Notes: generated from the letters alone by a model not told the origin. Numbered from the stretch's first letter, positions 35,293 through 44,263 are shown. The stretch: DNA of 50,606 bases from Trinickia mobilis (GCF_017315705.1 NZ_JAFLRF010000006.1:1-50606); one strand, 5' to 3'. Numbers and translations are program-made.

Positions 35293-35982
35293 ATGATGAT
35301 TGACCTGCACTACTGGACCACGCCGAATGGGCACAAGATCACGATGTTCCTTGAGGAAACCGGCTTAGCCTACAAGCTAGTGCCGGTCAACCTGGTCAAG
35401 AATGAGCAGTTCGAGCCGGCGTTCCTTGAGATCGCTCCGAACAACAAGATGCCGGCGATCGTGGATCACAACCCAGTCGATTGCGGCAAGCCGATCAGCA
35501 TCTTCGAGTCCGGCGCGATCCTTCAATATCCGGCCGAGAAGACTGGGCAGCTCTTACCGAAGGACCTCCGCGGCCGCGTCGAGGTGAATCAGTGGCTGTT
35601 CTGGCAGGTGGCAGGGCTCGGGCCGATGCCCGGCCAGCTCATCTTCTTCCTTCGCAACGCCGAGAAGCATCCCTTCGGCATCGAGCGCTACACGAAGGAG
35701 ACCGAGCGTCTATTCGGCGTGCTCAACAAGCGGCTCGAAGGCCGGGAATGGCTCGCCGGTGATGCCTATTCGATCGCCGACATCGCGACATATGCCTGGG
35801 CGGCTCCGTACAACCTCTTCGGCCTCAGCCTCGACACCTACCCGGCGCTGGAGCGCTGGCTGGAGGCGGTCGCATCGCGCCCGGCGACCGAGCGTGCCTA
35901 CGCGATCGCGAAAGAAATGAATCCGCAGGCGCCGCAGCCGGTGCGGCGGGCTGAACGTGAAATCGCCAGGGCGGCGAGCTGA
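35293..35982 (+). CDS. glutathione S-transferase, YfcG/Ure2-like (first of two)
   Basis: The product is 229 residues; ATG 35296 one codon later is an equal alternative. The N-terminal thioredoxin-like domain starts 'LHYWTTPNGHKITMFLEETGLAYKLV', with the catalytic Thr-Pro-Asn-Gly of Nu-class GSTs. The cis-Pro is in 'NNKMPAIVDH' and the Glu-Ser glutathione clamp in 'FESGAILQY'. The C-terminal helical domain contains 'GDAYSIADIATYAWA'. Nu-class enzymes have disulfide-bond reductase or peroxidase activity. The next gene is a diverged relative with the same layout, so this is a local pair. Confidence 0.92.
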   Translation: MMIDLHYWTTPNGHKITMFLEETGLAYKLVPVNLVKNEQFEPAFLEIAPNNKMPAIVDHNPVDCGKPISIFESGAILQYPAEKTGQLLPKDLRGRVEVNQWLFWQVAGLGPMPGQLIFFLRNAEKHPFGIERYTKETERLFGVLNKRLEGREWLAGDAYSIADIATYAWAAPYNLFGLSLDTYPALERWLEAVASRPATERAYAIAKEMNPQAPQPVRRAEREIARAAS

Positions 35983-36056
35983 CCACCGGTTGGCGTGCGC
36001 GCAGCCGGCTTGGATGCGCACGTCGTAACTTTCCACCACCCCACAGGAGTAAGACC

Positions 36057-36737
36057 TTGATCGAAGTTTACACCGACGCCACGCCCAACGGCCTGAAGGT
36101 TTCCATCGCCCTTGAGGAGCTGGGACTGCTATACAAGGTTCGCCGCGTCTTCCTCGGCGGTGAACAGATGACGCCGGAATTCACGGCGCTGAACCCGAAC
36201 CAGAAGATCCCGGTGCTGGTCGACGACGACGTGGTGGTGACCGAGTCCGGCGCCATCCTGTTCTATCTGGCGGAGAAGACAGGCAAGCTCCTGCCGAAGA
36301 ACCCCAAGGCGCGCATCAAGGCCATCGAAATGCTGTTCAACCAGATGTCATCGCTCGGGCCGATGATCGGGCAGTTGGTCGTGTTCCGTGGTCCATGGCA
36401 GAACAAGGCGCCGGAGGTGACGAACCGCTACTTCAAGGAAGTCAGCCGCATCTATGGCGTGTTGAACAAGCGTCTCGAAGGCCAGCCCTATTTCGCCGGC
36501 GACGAATTCAGCATCGCCGATATCGCCTTCCTGCCCTGGATTCGGTTCGCCGCGAACGTCCCGTTCACGGCCGACCTTCCCCTCGCGGAGAACCCTAATC
36601 TCAAGGCTTGGCTGGAGCGGGTGCTGGCGCGGCCGGCGGTCCAGAAGGGCGTCGCCATTCCCGAGCCGTTCCCGCCGGAGAAGCAGTTCGAAGGCTTCAT
36701 CAAGGCGACCGTGGGCGTGGGCGACCTGCATAAGTAA
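36057..36737 (+). CDS. glutathione S-transferase, YfcG/Ure2-like (second of two)
   Basis: The product is 226 residues from TTG 36057, placed by CAGGAGTAAGACC; no ATG fits. Motifs parallel the first copy: 'TDATPNGLKVSIALEELGLLYKV', 'NQKIPVLVDDD', 'TESGAILFYLAEKTGKLLP' and 'GDEFSIADIAFLPW'. The two share the same core but are clearly divergent, so the duplication is not recent. They follow the OYE, and both enzyme types neutralise electrophiles. Confidence 0.92.
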   Translation: MIEVYTDATPNGLKVSIALEELGLLYKVRRVFLGGEQMTPEFTALNPNQKIPVLVDDDVVVTESGAILFYLAEKTGKLLPKNPKARIKAIEMLFNQMSSLGPMIGQLVVFRGPWQNKAPEVTNRYFKEVSRIYGVLNKRLEGQPYFAGDEFSIADIAFLPWIRFAANVPFTADLPLAENPNLKAWLERVLARPAVQKGVAIPEPFPPEKQFEGFIKATVGVGDLHK

Positions 36738-37029
36738 GTCACTTTTATCCGCGTGCCCGCCCGTCGAGCGGGAAAGCACTCCCCATCCGACCGCGCAACC
36801 GTCCTTCCAAGGCCAGCTGCGCGAGTGGTTCACCCCCAGCGCGCGGGATAGAGGGACATCTAAGCGGAGGAAGTCATCCACTCGCTCGAGATTGATGCCT
36901 TCCCGAAAATCGGCTCACATAGCGGACAGAGAACCCCAGCCGCCGAATTCTGGCGCATGACCGTTGCCGGCCGATACGTTGGAGGCGTGCGTCCGTCGAA
37001 GCGATAGCCCGGGTTCTCGCGACCGCCAG

Positions 37030-37206
37030 TCACCCCTGTCCCTTCGCCGAATAGGGACAGCGCATCGTGTCGTCCAACATCGCATCCTTGTCCATGGCGT
37101 GCTTGGCCATGTCGTCGTTGGACATCGTGCCCTGATCCTGTGCGAGCGCAATCCTACCGACCGACAAGAACATCGTAGCCAAACCTGCAACGGTCAATTT
37201 CTTCAC
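37030..37206 (-). CDS. small exported MXKDX-type protein
   Basis: The product is 58 residues from GTG 37206, preceded by GGAGTGATGTC. The signal peptide ends after Leu-Ala-Gln (about 22). The mature 35 residues are rich in Met, Asp and Lys in the 'MSNDDMAKHAMDKDAM' pattern seen in small Burkholderia proteins with pentapeptide MXKDX repeats. These are periplasmic, acid/Met-rich and probably disordered, and may bind metals. It lies upstream and divergent from the SDR at 37466. Confidence 0.65.
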   Translation of the reverse strand: MKKLTVAGLATMFLSVGRIALAQDQGTMSNDDMAKHAMDKDAMLDDTMRCPYSAKGQG

Positions 37207-37465
37207 GACATCACTCCATTACTGGTTGGATAAAAAAGCCGGGTTCCCCGGATACCTCGATGGTCCATGGCACATGTGCCACGGGAAAGCTCGTGCAGAC
37301 GCTTTATGTACTTCGCCGTCTGGTACGGTTGATAAATTTGGTTTGATGGAGCGAGGCACCAACTTCCGCAGTACACTTTCTCCTCCCCCGATCCCCACCT
37401 GCTGCGTCCGTACATCGCCTCTGCTGACGCGGCACGGGCACGGGCCTCCACTGCCAGGAGCAACA

Positions 37466-38260
37466 ATGCATATCGATCTCACAGGAAAACTTGCGCTCGT
37501 AACCGGCTCGGCCGCGGGCATCGGTCTCGCCACGGCCAAAGGCCTCGCCGCCTCCGGAGCGGCGGTCATTGTCAGCAGTCGCCACGCCGAACACGTGCGT
37601 GTGGCAGAAGCTGCCGTCCGGTCGATCGCGCCCGGCGCCGACGTGCAGGGTTTCGTCGGTGATCTTTCGACGGCCGCTGGCAGCGGCGCGCTGGTAGAGG
37701 CGTTCCCGAAGGTGGATATCCTCGTGAACAACCTCGGCGTGTTTCAGTTGCAGGACTTCTTCGAGATCCCGGACTCGGAATGGATGCGTTTCTTCGAAAC
37801 AAACGTGATGTCGGGCGTGCGCCTCGCACGCGCTTACGCCCCCGCGATGGCGCAGCAGGGCTGGGGACGCATCGTGTTCGTTTCGTCGGAGTCGAGCTTG
37901 AATATTCCGTCCGATATGGTTCACTACGGCATGACGAAAACCGCGCAACTGGCGGTGGCCCGTGGCCTCGCCAAGCGGCTCGCCGGAACCGGCGTGACGG
38001 TCAATTCGGTGCTGCCCGGGCCGACGCTATCCGACGGCGTCGCTGACATGCTCAAGGGTGAAGTCGCCGCGACAGGGAAGACCGTCGAAGAAGTGGCTGC
38101 CGCGTTCGTGCGCACGCATCGCGGCTCGTCCATCATTCAACGCGCCGCGAGCGTGGATGAAGTGGCGAACATGATCGTCTATGTCTGCTCGCAGCAAGCA
38201 TCGGCGACGACGGGCGCGGCATTGCGCGTGGATGGCGGCGTCGTCGAAACGATCGCCTGA
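37466..38260 (+). CDS. short-chain dehydrogenase/reductase
   Basis: The product is 264 residues from ATG 37466 with CAGGAGCAAC. The cofactor loop is 'VTGSAAGIGLATAK' (11-24), 'ILVNNLGVF' follows, the catalytic Ser is in 'VFVSSESS' and the Tyr-x3-Lys in 'HYGMTKTAQ'. The C-terminal 'TTGAALRVDGGVV' is standard. Substrate unknown. It closes the OYE-GST-GST cluster and may serve the same detoxification, but it has its own upstream region. Confidence 0.88.
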   Translation: MHIDLTGKLALVTGSAAGIGLATAKGLAASGAAVIVSSRHAEHVRVAEAAVRSIAPGADVQGFVGDLSTAAGSGALVEAFPKVDILVNNLGVFQLQDFFEIPDSEWMRFFETNVMSGVRLARAYAPAMAQQGWGRIVFVSSESSLNIPSDMVHYGMTKTAQLAVARGLAKRLAGTGVTVNSVLPGPTLSDGVADMLKGEVAATGKTVEEVAAAFVRTHRGSSIIQRAASVDEVANMIVYVCSQQASATTGAALRVDGGVVETIA

Positions 38261-38515
38261 GGATATCGTCAGCCTGTCGAACGAATATGCGAGCTACTGA
38301 GACTGCGCAAGCGCGAATGTGCTGTGGCAAGTCTGACAGTCTTTGAGTCACGCACGCGCCGCTCAGTGGCAATCAACGAGACCTGTATGTCTGTGGCGCA
38401 CGTAGTGGCTGGCGGCTCCGCACTGTGCAAGCCGCCATTCGCTGAATGTGCCCCGGGAATCGACGCTCGGTATGGCAGTCGTTCTCGGGTCTCTGCGGGC
38501 GACAGGCCAAGCGGC
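38261..38515. other. gap before the TIR fragment
   Basis: No frame here can be supported. The region lies directly downstream of the TIR-like fragment's stop codon on the minus strand. Confidence 0.3.
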
Positions 38516-38710
38516 CTAGCCGGTGTTGCCGTAGCCGATGTAGTCGAACGGATTACTGCCCTTGGTGGAGATCGTCTGCGCCGAATCCTTCAGGCCATGA
38601 ATATGGATTCCCACGACCCCCAGGCCGTCGTCCCAGGCCTTGACGATCTCGTAGTTGATCCACTTTCTATTCGCCGTGTTCGTTCCGACCAATACCACGA
38701 CGCAGGTACC
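38516..38710 (-). pseudogene. C-terminal half of a TIR-like (DUF1863/ThsB-type) domain protein
   Basis: The reverse strand encodes about 65 residues. The part 'CVVVLVGTNTANRKWINYEIVKAWDDGLGVVGIHIHGLKD' matches the second half of TIR-like domains of the MTH538/ThsB type, where the 'RKWINYEI' helix carries an invariant Trp and Glu. Upstream the frame opens right after a TGA and the N-terminal strand and glycine loop are missing. Such TIR proteins act in anti-phage signalling (Thoeris). No sirtuin-like ThsA partner is present, so it is a defence gene remnant. Confidence 0.75.
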
Positions 38711-39053
38711 GCAATCTCGTTCTCCAGGCTGACACTCACCTCGCGGGCGCGCTATGGTGCCAGTTCATGCTGGTCGAAAAAATGGAACATAATGCCCTTC
38801 GTAGCTGCCTGCGATTTACCGGCAACATCCGACAGACATTCACTCTTCTAGTTTGGGCGGCTCGGCACAACCCCGGTTTTACCAATGGGGTGGCGCTCAT
38901 TCCGCCGCTATGTTGATCGCGGCTGCGACCTACATCGGATCAGATTTCGTTTGTCATTACTGGCGGCGAGCCCAATGGGCGCCAGTCGAATTTTATTGTT
39001 CCGCCCAAAGTTGCCAAAGATAACAATTCAATGTAAATCAACGACTTAATTCA
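38711..39053. other. accessory gap
   Basis: The upstream half of the TIR gene should lie here on the minus strand but is not recognised in any frame. The stretch from about 38980 is AT-rich. Confidence 0.35.
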
Positions 39054-39269
39054 TCACCCTAGATCAGGTTTTATATGTTGATTACCAGCAACCACTGAGC
39101 GCGATATTTCCTCTCGCTCGGCAAGCGTCAACGCAAGTCCGGAGCGGAGTCGTCGTGCCGGTTGTCTTCCGCCTGTTTCCGCCAGAATCCGCTGTACCGA
39201 CGAGTGATTCCGGTCAAACAGCTGGGCGATCTTCTGAAGCGATTCGCCGTTCCGCCAGCGTTCCCACAT
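39054..39269 (-). mobile_element. IS30-family transposase fragment (N-terminal helix-turn-helix)
   Basis: The 71-residue frame reads 'MWERWRNGESLQKIAQLFDRNHSSVQRILAETGGRQPA' and 'LALTLAEREEISRSVVAG', the N-terminal DNA-binding part of IS30-type transposases. It then ends after 'AGNQHIKPDLG', before the second helix-turn-helix and the DDE catalytic domain, so it cannot transpose. The typical opening 'TDSQKTL' is just upstream in the same frame. Terminal inverted repeats were not found. Confidence 0.75.
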
Positions 39270-39527
39270 TAACGTTTTCTGGCTGTCTGTTGGGCGCCAA
39301 GGTATCCAAACTCAGCGCCGAATTGGTACACGGTTGCTGGGGATAGCCTTACTTTGTGCGACCGAACTGAACGGCCGGGCGGCGCCGGGAAATTCACCGC
39401 TCGAGTTCTATGACAGTGCCGTGAATTTATCGTGACTCACTCAAAGAAACTTGCTTAAAGCACGTCCTGATCTATGAATCAAGTCGTAGGGCCGCGGTCC
39501 AACTGCGCCATTCGACCGGCTGGCAAT

Positions 39528-39567
39528 GGGAATTTTTGAATTACAGCGGGAATATTTGAGCTACAGC
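39528..39567. repeat. two tandem 20-bp repeats resembling an IS21-type end
   Basis: GGGAATTTTTGAATTACAGC (39528-39547) and GGGAATATTTGAGCTACAGC (39548-39567) match at 17 of 20 positions and are directly abutting. This is the pattern of multiple terminal transposase-binding repeats found at IS21-family ends. No istA/istB gene is present. It lies 68 bases before the TIGR03118 gene. Confidence 0.6.
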
Positions 39568-39635
39568 CGTCGTTTAACCTCATTGGCGCTAACTCGCGGA
39601 GCAATTTCTCACCAGGCAGCGTAGGGAGGGCAGTC

Positions 39636-40808
39636 ATGTCTCAGGTCTCTTGGGGTCTCAAAGCGGCGGCCGTGCTCATTCTCGCCGCCGGATTCACAAT
39701 CGGGCATGCCGCTGACGATGATGCTTACGTCGTCACACCACTCGTGTCCAACTTGGCGGGCGCTGCTCCGAAGGTCGACACGGTACTACAGAACGCGTGG
39801 GGTATTGCCTTTAGTCCGGCAGCAAGTCCATTCTGGATCAACGACAATGCTACCGGCTGCGCCACGCTGTATGACGGCGAGGGGACAAAGGTGCCGCTGC
39901 AGGTTTCCATCCCGCTGCCAGGCAATGTCATACCGGCCAGCGCGTGTCACCCCGTCTTTCCCAACACGAATCCCACGCCTGCGGCGCCGACCGGAATGGT
40001 GTGGAATTCCTCGCCGACGTTTCTCGTGCCAGGTACCAAGATCCCGGCCGTATTCATCTTCGCGACCGAGGACGGTACGATTTCCGCTTGGGCCGGTGGG
40101 TTGAATCCGGCAACCAACGCCGTGATCGCGGTCGATAACTCGTCCAATCCCTCCGCCGCCAGCGGCGCCGTCTACAAGGGTCTTGTCTTCGGTGTGAACG
40201 CGAACGGAGTATTCCTGTTTGCAACGAACTTTCGCGCGGGTCGGCTTGATGTATTCGGCCCGAACGGTGCGAACGGCTTGTTCACGCCCGCGACGACAGA
40301 CGGCGGCTTCATCGATCCACAAATTCCAGCCGGATACGCGCCGTTTGGTATCGCGAACATCGATGGCGACCTTTTCGTCACCTATGCGCTGCAGAACGCT
40401 CAGAAGCACGACGACGTTGCTGGCAACGGTCATGGATTCGTCGATGTATTCGATACAGACGGCCACCTGCTGCGCCGCTTCGCCAGCCGAGGGGCGCTCA
40501 ACTCGCCTTGGGGAATGACGCGGGCATCGTTTGCGTTCGGCCGCTTCAGCGGCAAGATCTTGATTGGCAACTTCGGCAATGGCCGAATCAATGTCTTCAA
40601 CGATGACGGCACGTTCGTTGATCAGCTGGAGGACCCGTACGGCAATCCACTGGCTATCGACGGCTTGTGGACCCTGACGCGAGGTGGCGGCAGCCACTCG
40701 AGCTCGGACACGCTGTACTTCTCGGCGGGTCCTAACCAGGAGACCAATGGACTGTTCGGTACCATAGCACCGACGAGCGTCTCGAAGGCAAAAGAGCACA
40801 GCCAATAG
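39636..40808 (+). CDS. TIGR03118 family exported protein
   Basis: The product is 390 residues. It has GGAGGGCAGTC upstream, a signal peptide ending near residue 25 (Gly-His-Ala-Ala) and a beta-propeller-like body. The family-typical blocks are 'LVSNLAGAAPKVDTVLQNAWGIAFSPAASPFWINDNATG', 'FIFATEDGTISAWAGG', 'YKGLVFG', 'PFGIANIDGDLFVTYALQ' and 'LNSPWGMTRASFAFGRFSGKILIGNFGNGRINVF'. TIGR03118 proteins have no proven function; they are secreted and look like NHL/lactonase-style propellers. A strong hairpin follows the gene. Confidence 0.88.
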   Translation: MSQVSWGLKAAAVLILAAGFTIGHAADDDAYVVTPLVSNLAGAAPKVDTVLQNAWGIAFSPAASPFWINDNATGCATLYDGEGTKVPLQVSIPLPGNVIPASACHPVFPNTNPTPAAPTGMVWNSSPTFLVPGTKIPAVFIFATEDGTISAWAGGLNPATNAVIAVDNSSNPSAASGAVYKGLVFGVNANGVFLFATNFRAGRLDVFGPNGANGLFTPATTDGGFIDPQIPAGYAPFGIANIDGDLFVTYALQNAQKHDDVAGNGHGFVDVFDTDGHLLRRFASRGALNSPWGMTRASFAFGRFSGKILIGNFGNGRINVFNDDGTFVDQLEDPYGNPLAIDGLWTLTRGGGSHSSSDTLYFSAGPNQETNGLFGTIAPTSVSKAKEHSQ

Positions 40809-40837
40809 CCGAAAATCGCGCGTGGCTCCCTGCGCAG

Positions 40838-40870
40838 CTTCCTGGCGGTGACCTCGTCACCGTCAGGAAG
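40838..40870. terminator. strong hairpin between convergent genes
   Basis: CTTCCTG-gc-GGTGA and TCACC-gt-CAGGAAG pair around a CCTCG loop with two internal mismatches. It lies between the TIGR03118 gene and the convergent His-rich gene, so it may end both transcripts. There is no long T-run. Confidence 0.5.
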
Positions 40871-41034
40871 TGGCAAGCGTGCAGCGCGATGGGGCTGGAG
40901 GTGCCCCTCACGAACATCGCCGACAAGATGAGCGTAGACCTCCCCCACTTTGATCGTCGTACTCACCGGAGACCGCGGCCTCGTCCGGGGGAGGATCCGA
41001 TGTTCGAGGGATTATGTGGTGGTCTCCAGCTCGA

Positions 41035-41880
41035 TCAATGCCCGTGCATACCGCCGCCAAAGCCTCCTCCCACGAAGTGTCCACCTGCGCCGCTCCCCAT
41101 ACGACCACCTCCGCCACTCGAGGCATGTCCGCCTGCGCCGCCTCCCATACGACCACCGCCGCCACTCGAAACATGTCCGCCTTCGCCGCCACCATATCCG
41201 CCGGTCGACATGTGCCCCGCTTGCGCGGGCACGCCGGACGGCATCACTACCACGTGCGGCGCTTGAGCGGGGACGCTTGGCGGCATTCCTACCACCTGCC
41301 GCGCTTGAGCGGGGACGCTTGGCGGCATCGCTACCATGTGCCCCGGTTGAGCGGAGACGCTTGGCGGCATGGCTACGCTGTGCGACCGTTGAGCGGGGGG
41401 GACGCTGGACGGCATGTCTACGCCGCGCCCCGGATGATCACGGAACCCCGAAGGCGTGCCTACGATGTGATTCAGATGTTGGCCGAAGCGATCGTGGTCG
41501 AAGCGATCGTGATCGAAGTCGTGGTCGAAGTGATGGTGATGGTGGTGGTGGCGGTGGAATTCGTCAAAGAAAACGAATGACCCGCCGAACCCGACCGGCC
41601 CCCAGTACCAAGGCTCGTAAGAGTACGGCTCATAAGAGTTCGCGTAGCCCGGCACGGCCCATGACTGGTCATCGACGGGCACGAACACCCAGGTGCCGTC
41701 AGGCTGCTGGCAGGCCCGCGCGGTGAACGGCTGCATGACGCCATCGATTTCTGCTTGACCTGACACGTCACGGCACGTGGAAGTATCGATCGGCTGCCCT
41801 TCGTAAGTCTCGGCCGCCACGGGGGCGACGCAGACCAGACCGGCGAGTAGCGCCGGTCCAAGTCGAACTACGTTGCACAT
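41035..41880 (-). CDS. exported His-rich protein with 14-residue repeats and Gly-rich tail
   Basis: The product is 281 residues. A signal peptide ends near residue 23 (Val-Ala-Ala-Glu). Residues ~36-65 include two Cys and 'FTARACQQPDGTWVFV', like the small beta domain of RT0821/17-kDa surface antigens. An aromatic linker (Tyr/Trp/Pro, 79-107) leads to a metal-binding-looking run of 13 His and 7 Asp (109-135). Five 14-residue repeats (154-225, core 'MPPSVPAQ') follow, then a Gly-rich tail with two 'GGHxSSGGGGRMG' units. Likely periplasmic or outer-membrane associated; function unknown. Confidence 0.75.
   Translation of the reverse strand: MCNVVRLGPALLAGLVCVAPVAAETYEGQPIDTSTCRDVSGQAEIDGVMQPFTARACQQPDGTWVFVPVDDQSWAVPGYANSYEPYSYEPWYWGPVGFGGSFVFFDEFHRHHHHHHHFDHDFDHDRFDHDRFGQHLNHIVGTPSGFRDHPGRGVDMPSSVPPAQRSHSVAMPPSVSAQPGHMVAMPPSVPAQARQVVGMPPSVPAQAPHVVVMPSGVPAQAGHMSTGGYGGGEGGHVSSGGGGRMGGGAGGHASSGGGGRMGSGAGGHFVGGGFGGGMHGH
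41206..41421. repeat. tandem 42-bp coding repeats inside the His-rich gene
   Basis: The five protein repeats correspond to about 42-bp DNA units in tandem (for example GCTTGAGCGGGGACGCTTGG recurs with small changes). Protein phase is kept in all copies. Copy number may vary between strains. Confidence 0.7.
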
Positions 41881-42242
41881 GATTCATCTGCCAGGAGCGC
41901 GCACCGTGCGCGGCGTAGCCGCTTCAGCCTGGCGCCCCAGTGTTTCACTGCTTTTGTGCTCCCTATCCTTCGGACAGAAAAACGTATGGAGCGTTCGCTT
42001 TATTCCTCTCAACCGAGCTGCCGGACCTGCTTGTACATCCCAAGCGACGCGCAAGAGTCAACGGGCCGTCCGAACGGCCCAATGACCACCGGAGAGTCTT
42101 ACTGGGCAAAGCTCGCGTGCGAAATAGATGTGTCAAACGCGGTCGCGCTTCGCGTTGTCGTCACGAGCAAGGGGGGGACGGATTCATTACGCTCTACCCG
42201 CCCGTTGCCACGACCCCATGCGAACGATGCCACGGATACCAA
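41881..42242. other. region upstream of the His-rich gene
   Basis: No gene supported. The first ~150 bases hold the promoter of the His-rich gene on the minus strand. Confidence 0.4.
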
Positions 42243-42392
42243 CGCATCGGTTACATCAATCCCGCGAGAGTTTTGCCACACCGGATCACAATACTCTTCA
42301 TGAGCCTGCTCACCTAGAAGCTGTTGCGTAATTAATCGAAAGCGATCTGTAGCGGGACGCATCAGTTGCATCAATCCCCCGAGAGTTGTGCC
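42243..42392. repeat. pair of 36-bp direct repeats
   Basis: 42243-42278 and 42357-42392 match at 32 of 36 bases and start 114 bases apart, both with the ATCAATCCC-CGAGAGTT core. They may be traces of an inserted element or a recombination duplication. No coding frame is convincing across them. Confidence 0.6.
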
Positions 42393-42559
42393 TAATCCTG
42401 CATGTGGACGCACAGGCGAATCTACCTCCGGCTACCATGGGCGGACTGGTACAGCTCCCGGATCGGTGTCGTTGCCCACCATGAGATTCCATGCCTTCAG
42501 GGAAATTTCCCAGCTGGTCGCCCCCATGCAAAACGGCTCCAAAAACAGGAGAATCTTGG

Positions 42560-43576
42560 ATGAAAGCGTATCGCATTTATTCCGGCAGAAAGCAGGATGC
42601 GCTCGAGCTCATCGAGCACACTGTTTCAAACCCCACAGCGCGCGAAGTCCGAGTGCGCGTGCGCGCCGTATCCCTCAGCTATCGCGACCTATTGATTGCC
42701 TGGGGCCAATACCCGATCCCGAGCGATCCACCTCCCATCGCCGTTGCTGATGGTGCGGGCGAGGTGATCGCGATCGGCCCGCAAGTGACTCGCTTCAAAG
42801 TCGGCGACCACGTGGCCATCCCCTACTACCCCGATTGGATTGATGGCGAGCCGACGCCCGAAAGTGTTCATAGGGTGCCGGGCGCCACCATCGACGGCAT
42901 GTTGGCGGAGGAAATCGTCGTCCCGGAGGACGTGCTGATTTCGGTTCCCTCCTGGCTGGAGTTCACCGAGGCGGCGACACTCCCGTGTGCGGGCGTCACG
43001 GCGTGGAACGCTCTCTTCGTCGGGGGTGCCGCTAAACCCGGGAACACCGTGCTCCTTCTTGGAACCGGGGGAGTCTCGATATGGGCACTACAACTGGGCA
43101 AAGCCGCGGGACTACGCACCATTATCACCTCCTCCCGTGATGAAAAGCTCGAGCGCGCGCGCTCCCTCGGAGCGGATCACACAATCAACTATCGCCGCAA
43201 TCCCGAATGGCAGGAGGAGGTGCGGCGGATCACCGGCGGACGGGGTGTCGATGTCGTCGTCGAAGTCGGCGGCGACGGAACTCTGGGTCGTTCGGTCGCC
43301 TCCATACGCCCCGGCGGCACGGTTTCCATCGTTGGCGGCGTCGGCGGCTGGGCAACTGAGATCGAGATTCAGCCGGTCCTGATGCGAGCCGCGCGCCTGA
43401 TGGGCATTTTAGTCGGCAGCCGCGCGATGTTCGAGGATCTGAGTCGGTTCGTCACGGCCGCAAAGATTCGGCCGACGATCGATCGGGTCTTCAGCTTCGA
43501 TCAGGCGCGCGAGGCCTACGCGTACCTGGAATCGGCCAACCACTTCGGCAAGGTCGTGATCAAGGTCGGCGACTGA
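42560..43576 (+). CDS. medium-chain alcohol dehydrogenase/quinone reductase-like enzyme
   Basis: The product is 338 residues from ATG 42560 with CAGGAGAATCTTGG. The GroES-like N-domain ('VRVRVRAVSLSYRDLLIAWGQYP') lacks the catalytic zinc Cys and the four structural Cys, so it is probably zinc-independent. The cofactor loop is 'LLLGTGGVSIWALQLGKAAG', followed by 'GADHTINYRRNPEWQEEVRRITGGRGVDVVVEVGG'. It belongs to the NAD(P)-dependent MDR superfamily near quinone oxidoreductases. Substrate unknown. A possible Tat-signal ORF follows after 46 bases. Confidence 0.88.
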   Translation: MKAYRIYSGRKQDALELIEHTVSNPTAREVRVRVRAVSLSYRDLLIAWGQYPIPSDPPPIAVADGAGEVIAIGPQVTRFKVGDHVAIPYYPDWIDGEPTPESVHRVPGATIDGMLAEEIVVPEDVLISVPSWLEFTEAATLPCAGVTAWNALFVGGAAKPGNTVLLLGTGGVSIWALQLGKAAGLRTIITSSRDEKLERARSLGADHTINYRRNPEWQEEVRRITGGRGVDVVVEVGGDGTLGRSVASIRPGGTVSIVGGVGGWATEIEIQPVLMRAARLMGILVGSRAMFEDLSRFVTAAKIRPTIDRVFSFDQAREAYAYLESANHFGKVVIKVGD

Positions 43577-43622
43577 GCGCGATTCAATTCGAGCCCATCG
43601 TGCCGTCATGAGGAGTGGTCCA

Positions 43623-43823
43623 ATGAAGAAGTCAGGCGTTAAACCGCACCAAGCCGACGAGCAGCTGTCTGATGCGAAGCTGAGCCGCCGCCATCTCATT
43701 CAAGGCGCAGTCGCTGCGTCCGCACCGGTCGAAGCCGCCGAACCGTCAGCGCACCGGGGCAGCGATCCGAAAGCTGAGGTAGAGGGAATTGAACGCAAGC
43801 TGATGTGCGGGATACCGCATTAG
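43623..43823 (+). CDS. short protein with Tat-like signal, possibly truncated
   Basis: The product is 66 residues; GAGGAGTGGTCCA precedes the ATG. 'KLSRRHLIQGAVAASA' is a twin-arginine-type signal (SRR-x-[HF]-L plus hydrophobic region), as found at the start of exported molybdenum or iron-sulfur oxidoreductases. The following 35 residues end abruptly. It may be the start of a lost exported enzyme or a small Tat-like orphan. Confidence 0.4.
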   Translation: MKKSGVKPHQADEQLSDAKLSRRHLIQGAVAASAPVEAAEPSAHRGSDPKAEVEGIERKLMCGIPH

Positions 43824-43942
43824 CCAAGTCATCCGCAGCGTATCGAGGAGAATTTCGACTGGAAATCGCACGCGAAACACTCCTGACCATTGCTTTGGTC
43901 TTCATGACGAGGCGCTTTTCAACAGCCTGTTCGGGAGGACGG

Positions 43943-44263
43943 TCATTGATTACCGGGCGGCACAACCGGTGCTCGACGCACCCCGGCAAGCGGCGAGCCA
44001 TAGCCACCGGATTGCGCGTTGTTGGGCAAGCCGTTTGCCAGTTGTGCACGCGGATCGGCGGGGTTCAGCGGGAGTTCGCCCGCTTGCCTGGCTCCATGCG
44101 TGGGATATTCGCTTCCGAGTGGAGCATCCGGCATTAGCGCAAGGCTATTCTTCGGTGAATAGACGTTGTCTTGTGCGGAAGGCGGTCGAGTATGAGCGCT
44201 CGAGCCGATGGAGAACAAAACCGATCCTGAAATCAGACTGGCAAGCAACAGAGAGTTTTTCAT
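43943..44263 (-). CDS. small exported protein, unknown
   Basis: The product is 106 residues from ATG 44263, preceded by GGGAGATCGCG. A clear signal peptide ends near residue 24 (Ser-Ser-Ala-His). The mature part is Pro/Gly/Asn-rich and looks unstructured ('NSLALMPDAPLGSEYPTHGARQAGELPLNPADPRAQL'). Family unknown. It is one of several small envelope proteins in this half of the window. Confidence 0.55.
   Translation of the reverse strand: MKNSLLLASLISGSVLFSIGSSAHTRPPSAQDNVYSPKNSLALMPDAPLGSEYPTHGARQAGELPLNPADPRAQLANGLPNNAQSGGYGSPLAGVRRAPVVPPGNQ

Noticed and set aside
38516-38710. Functional Thoeris defence system
   Set aside because: Only half of the TIR domain remains and there is no ThsA partner.
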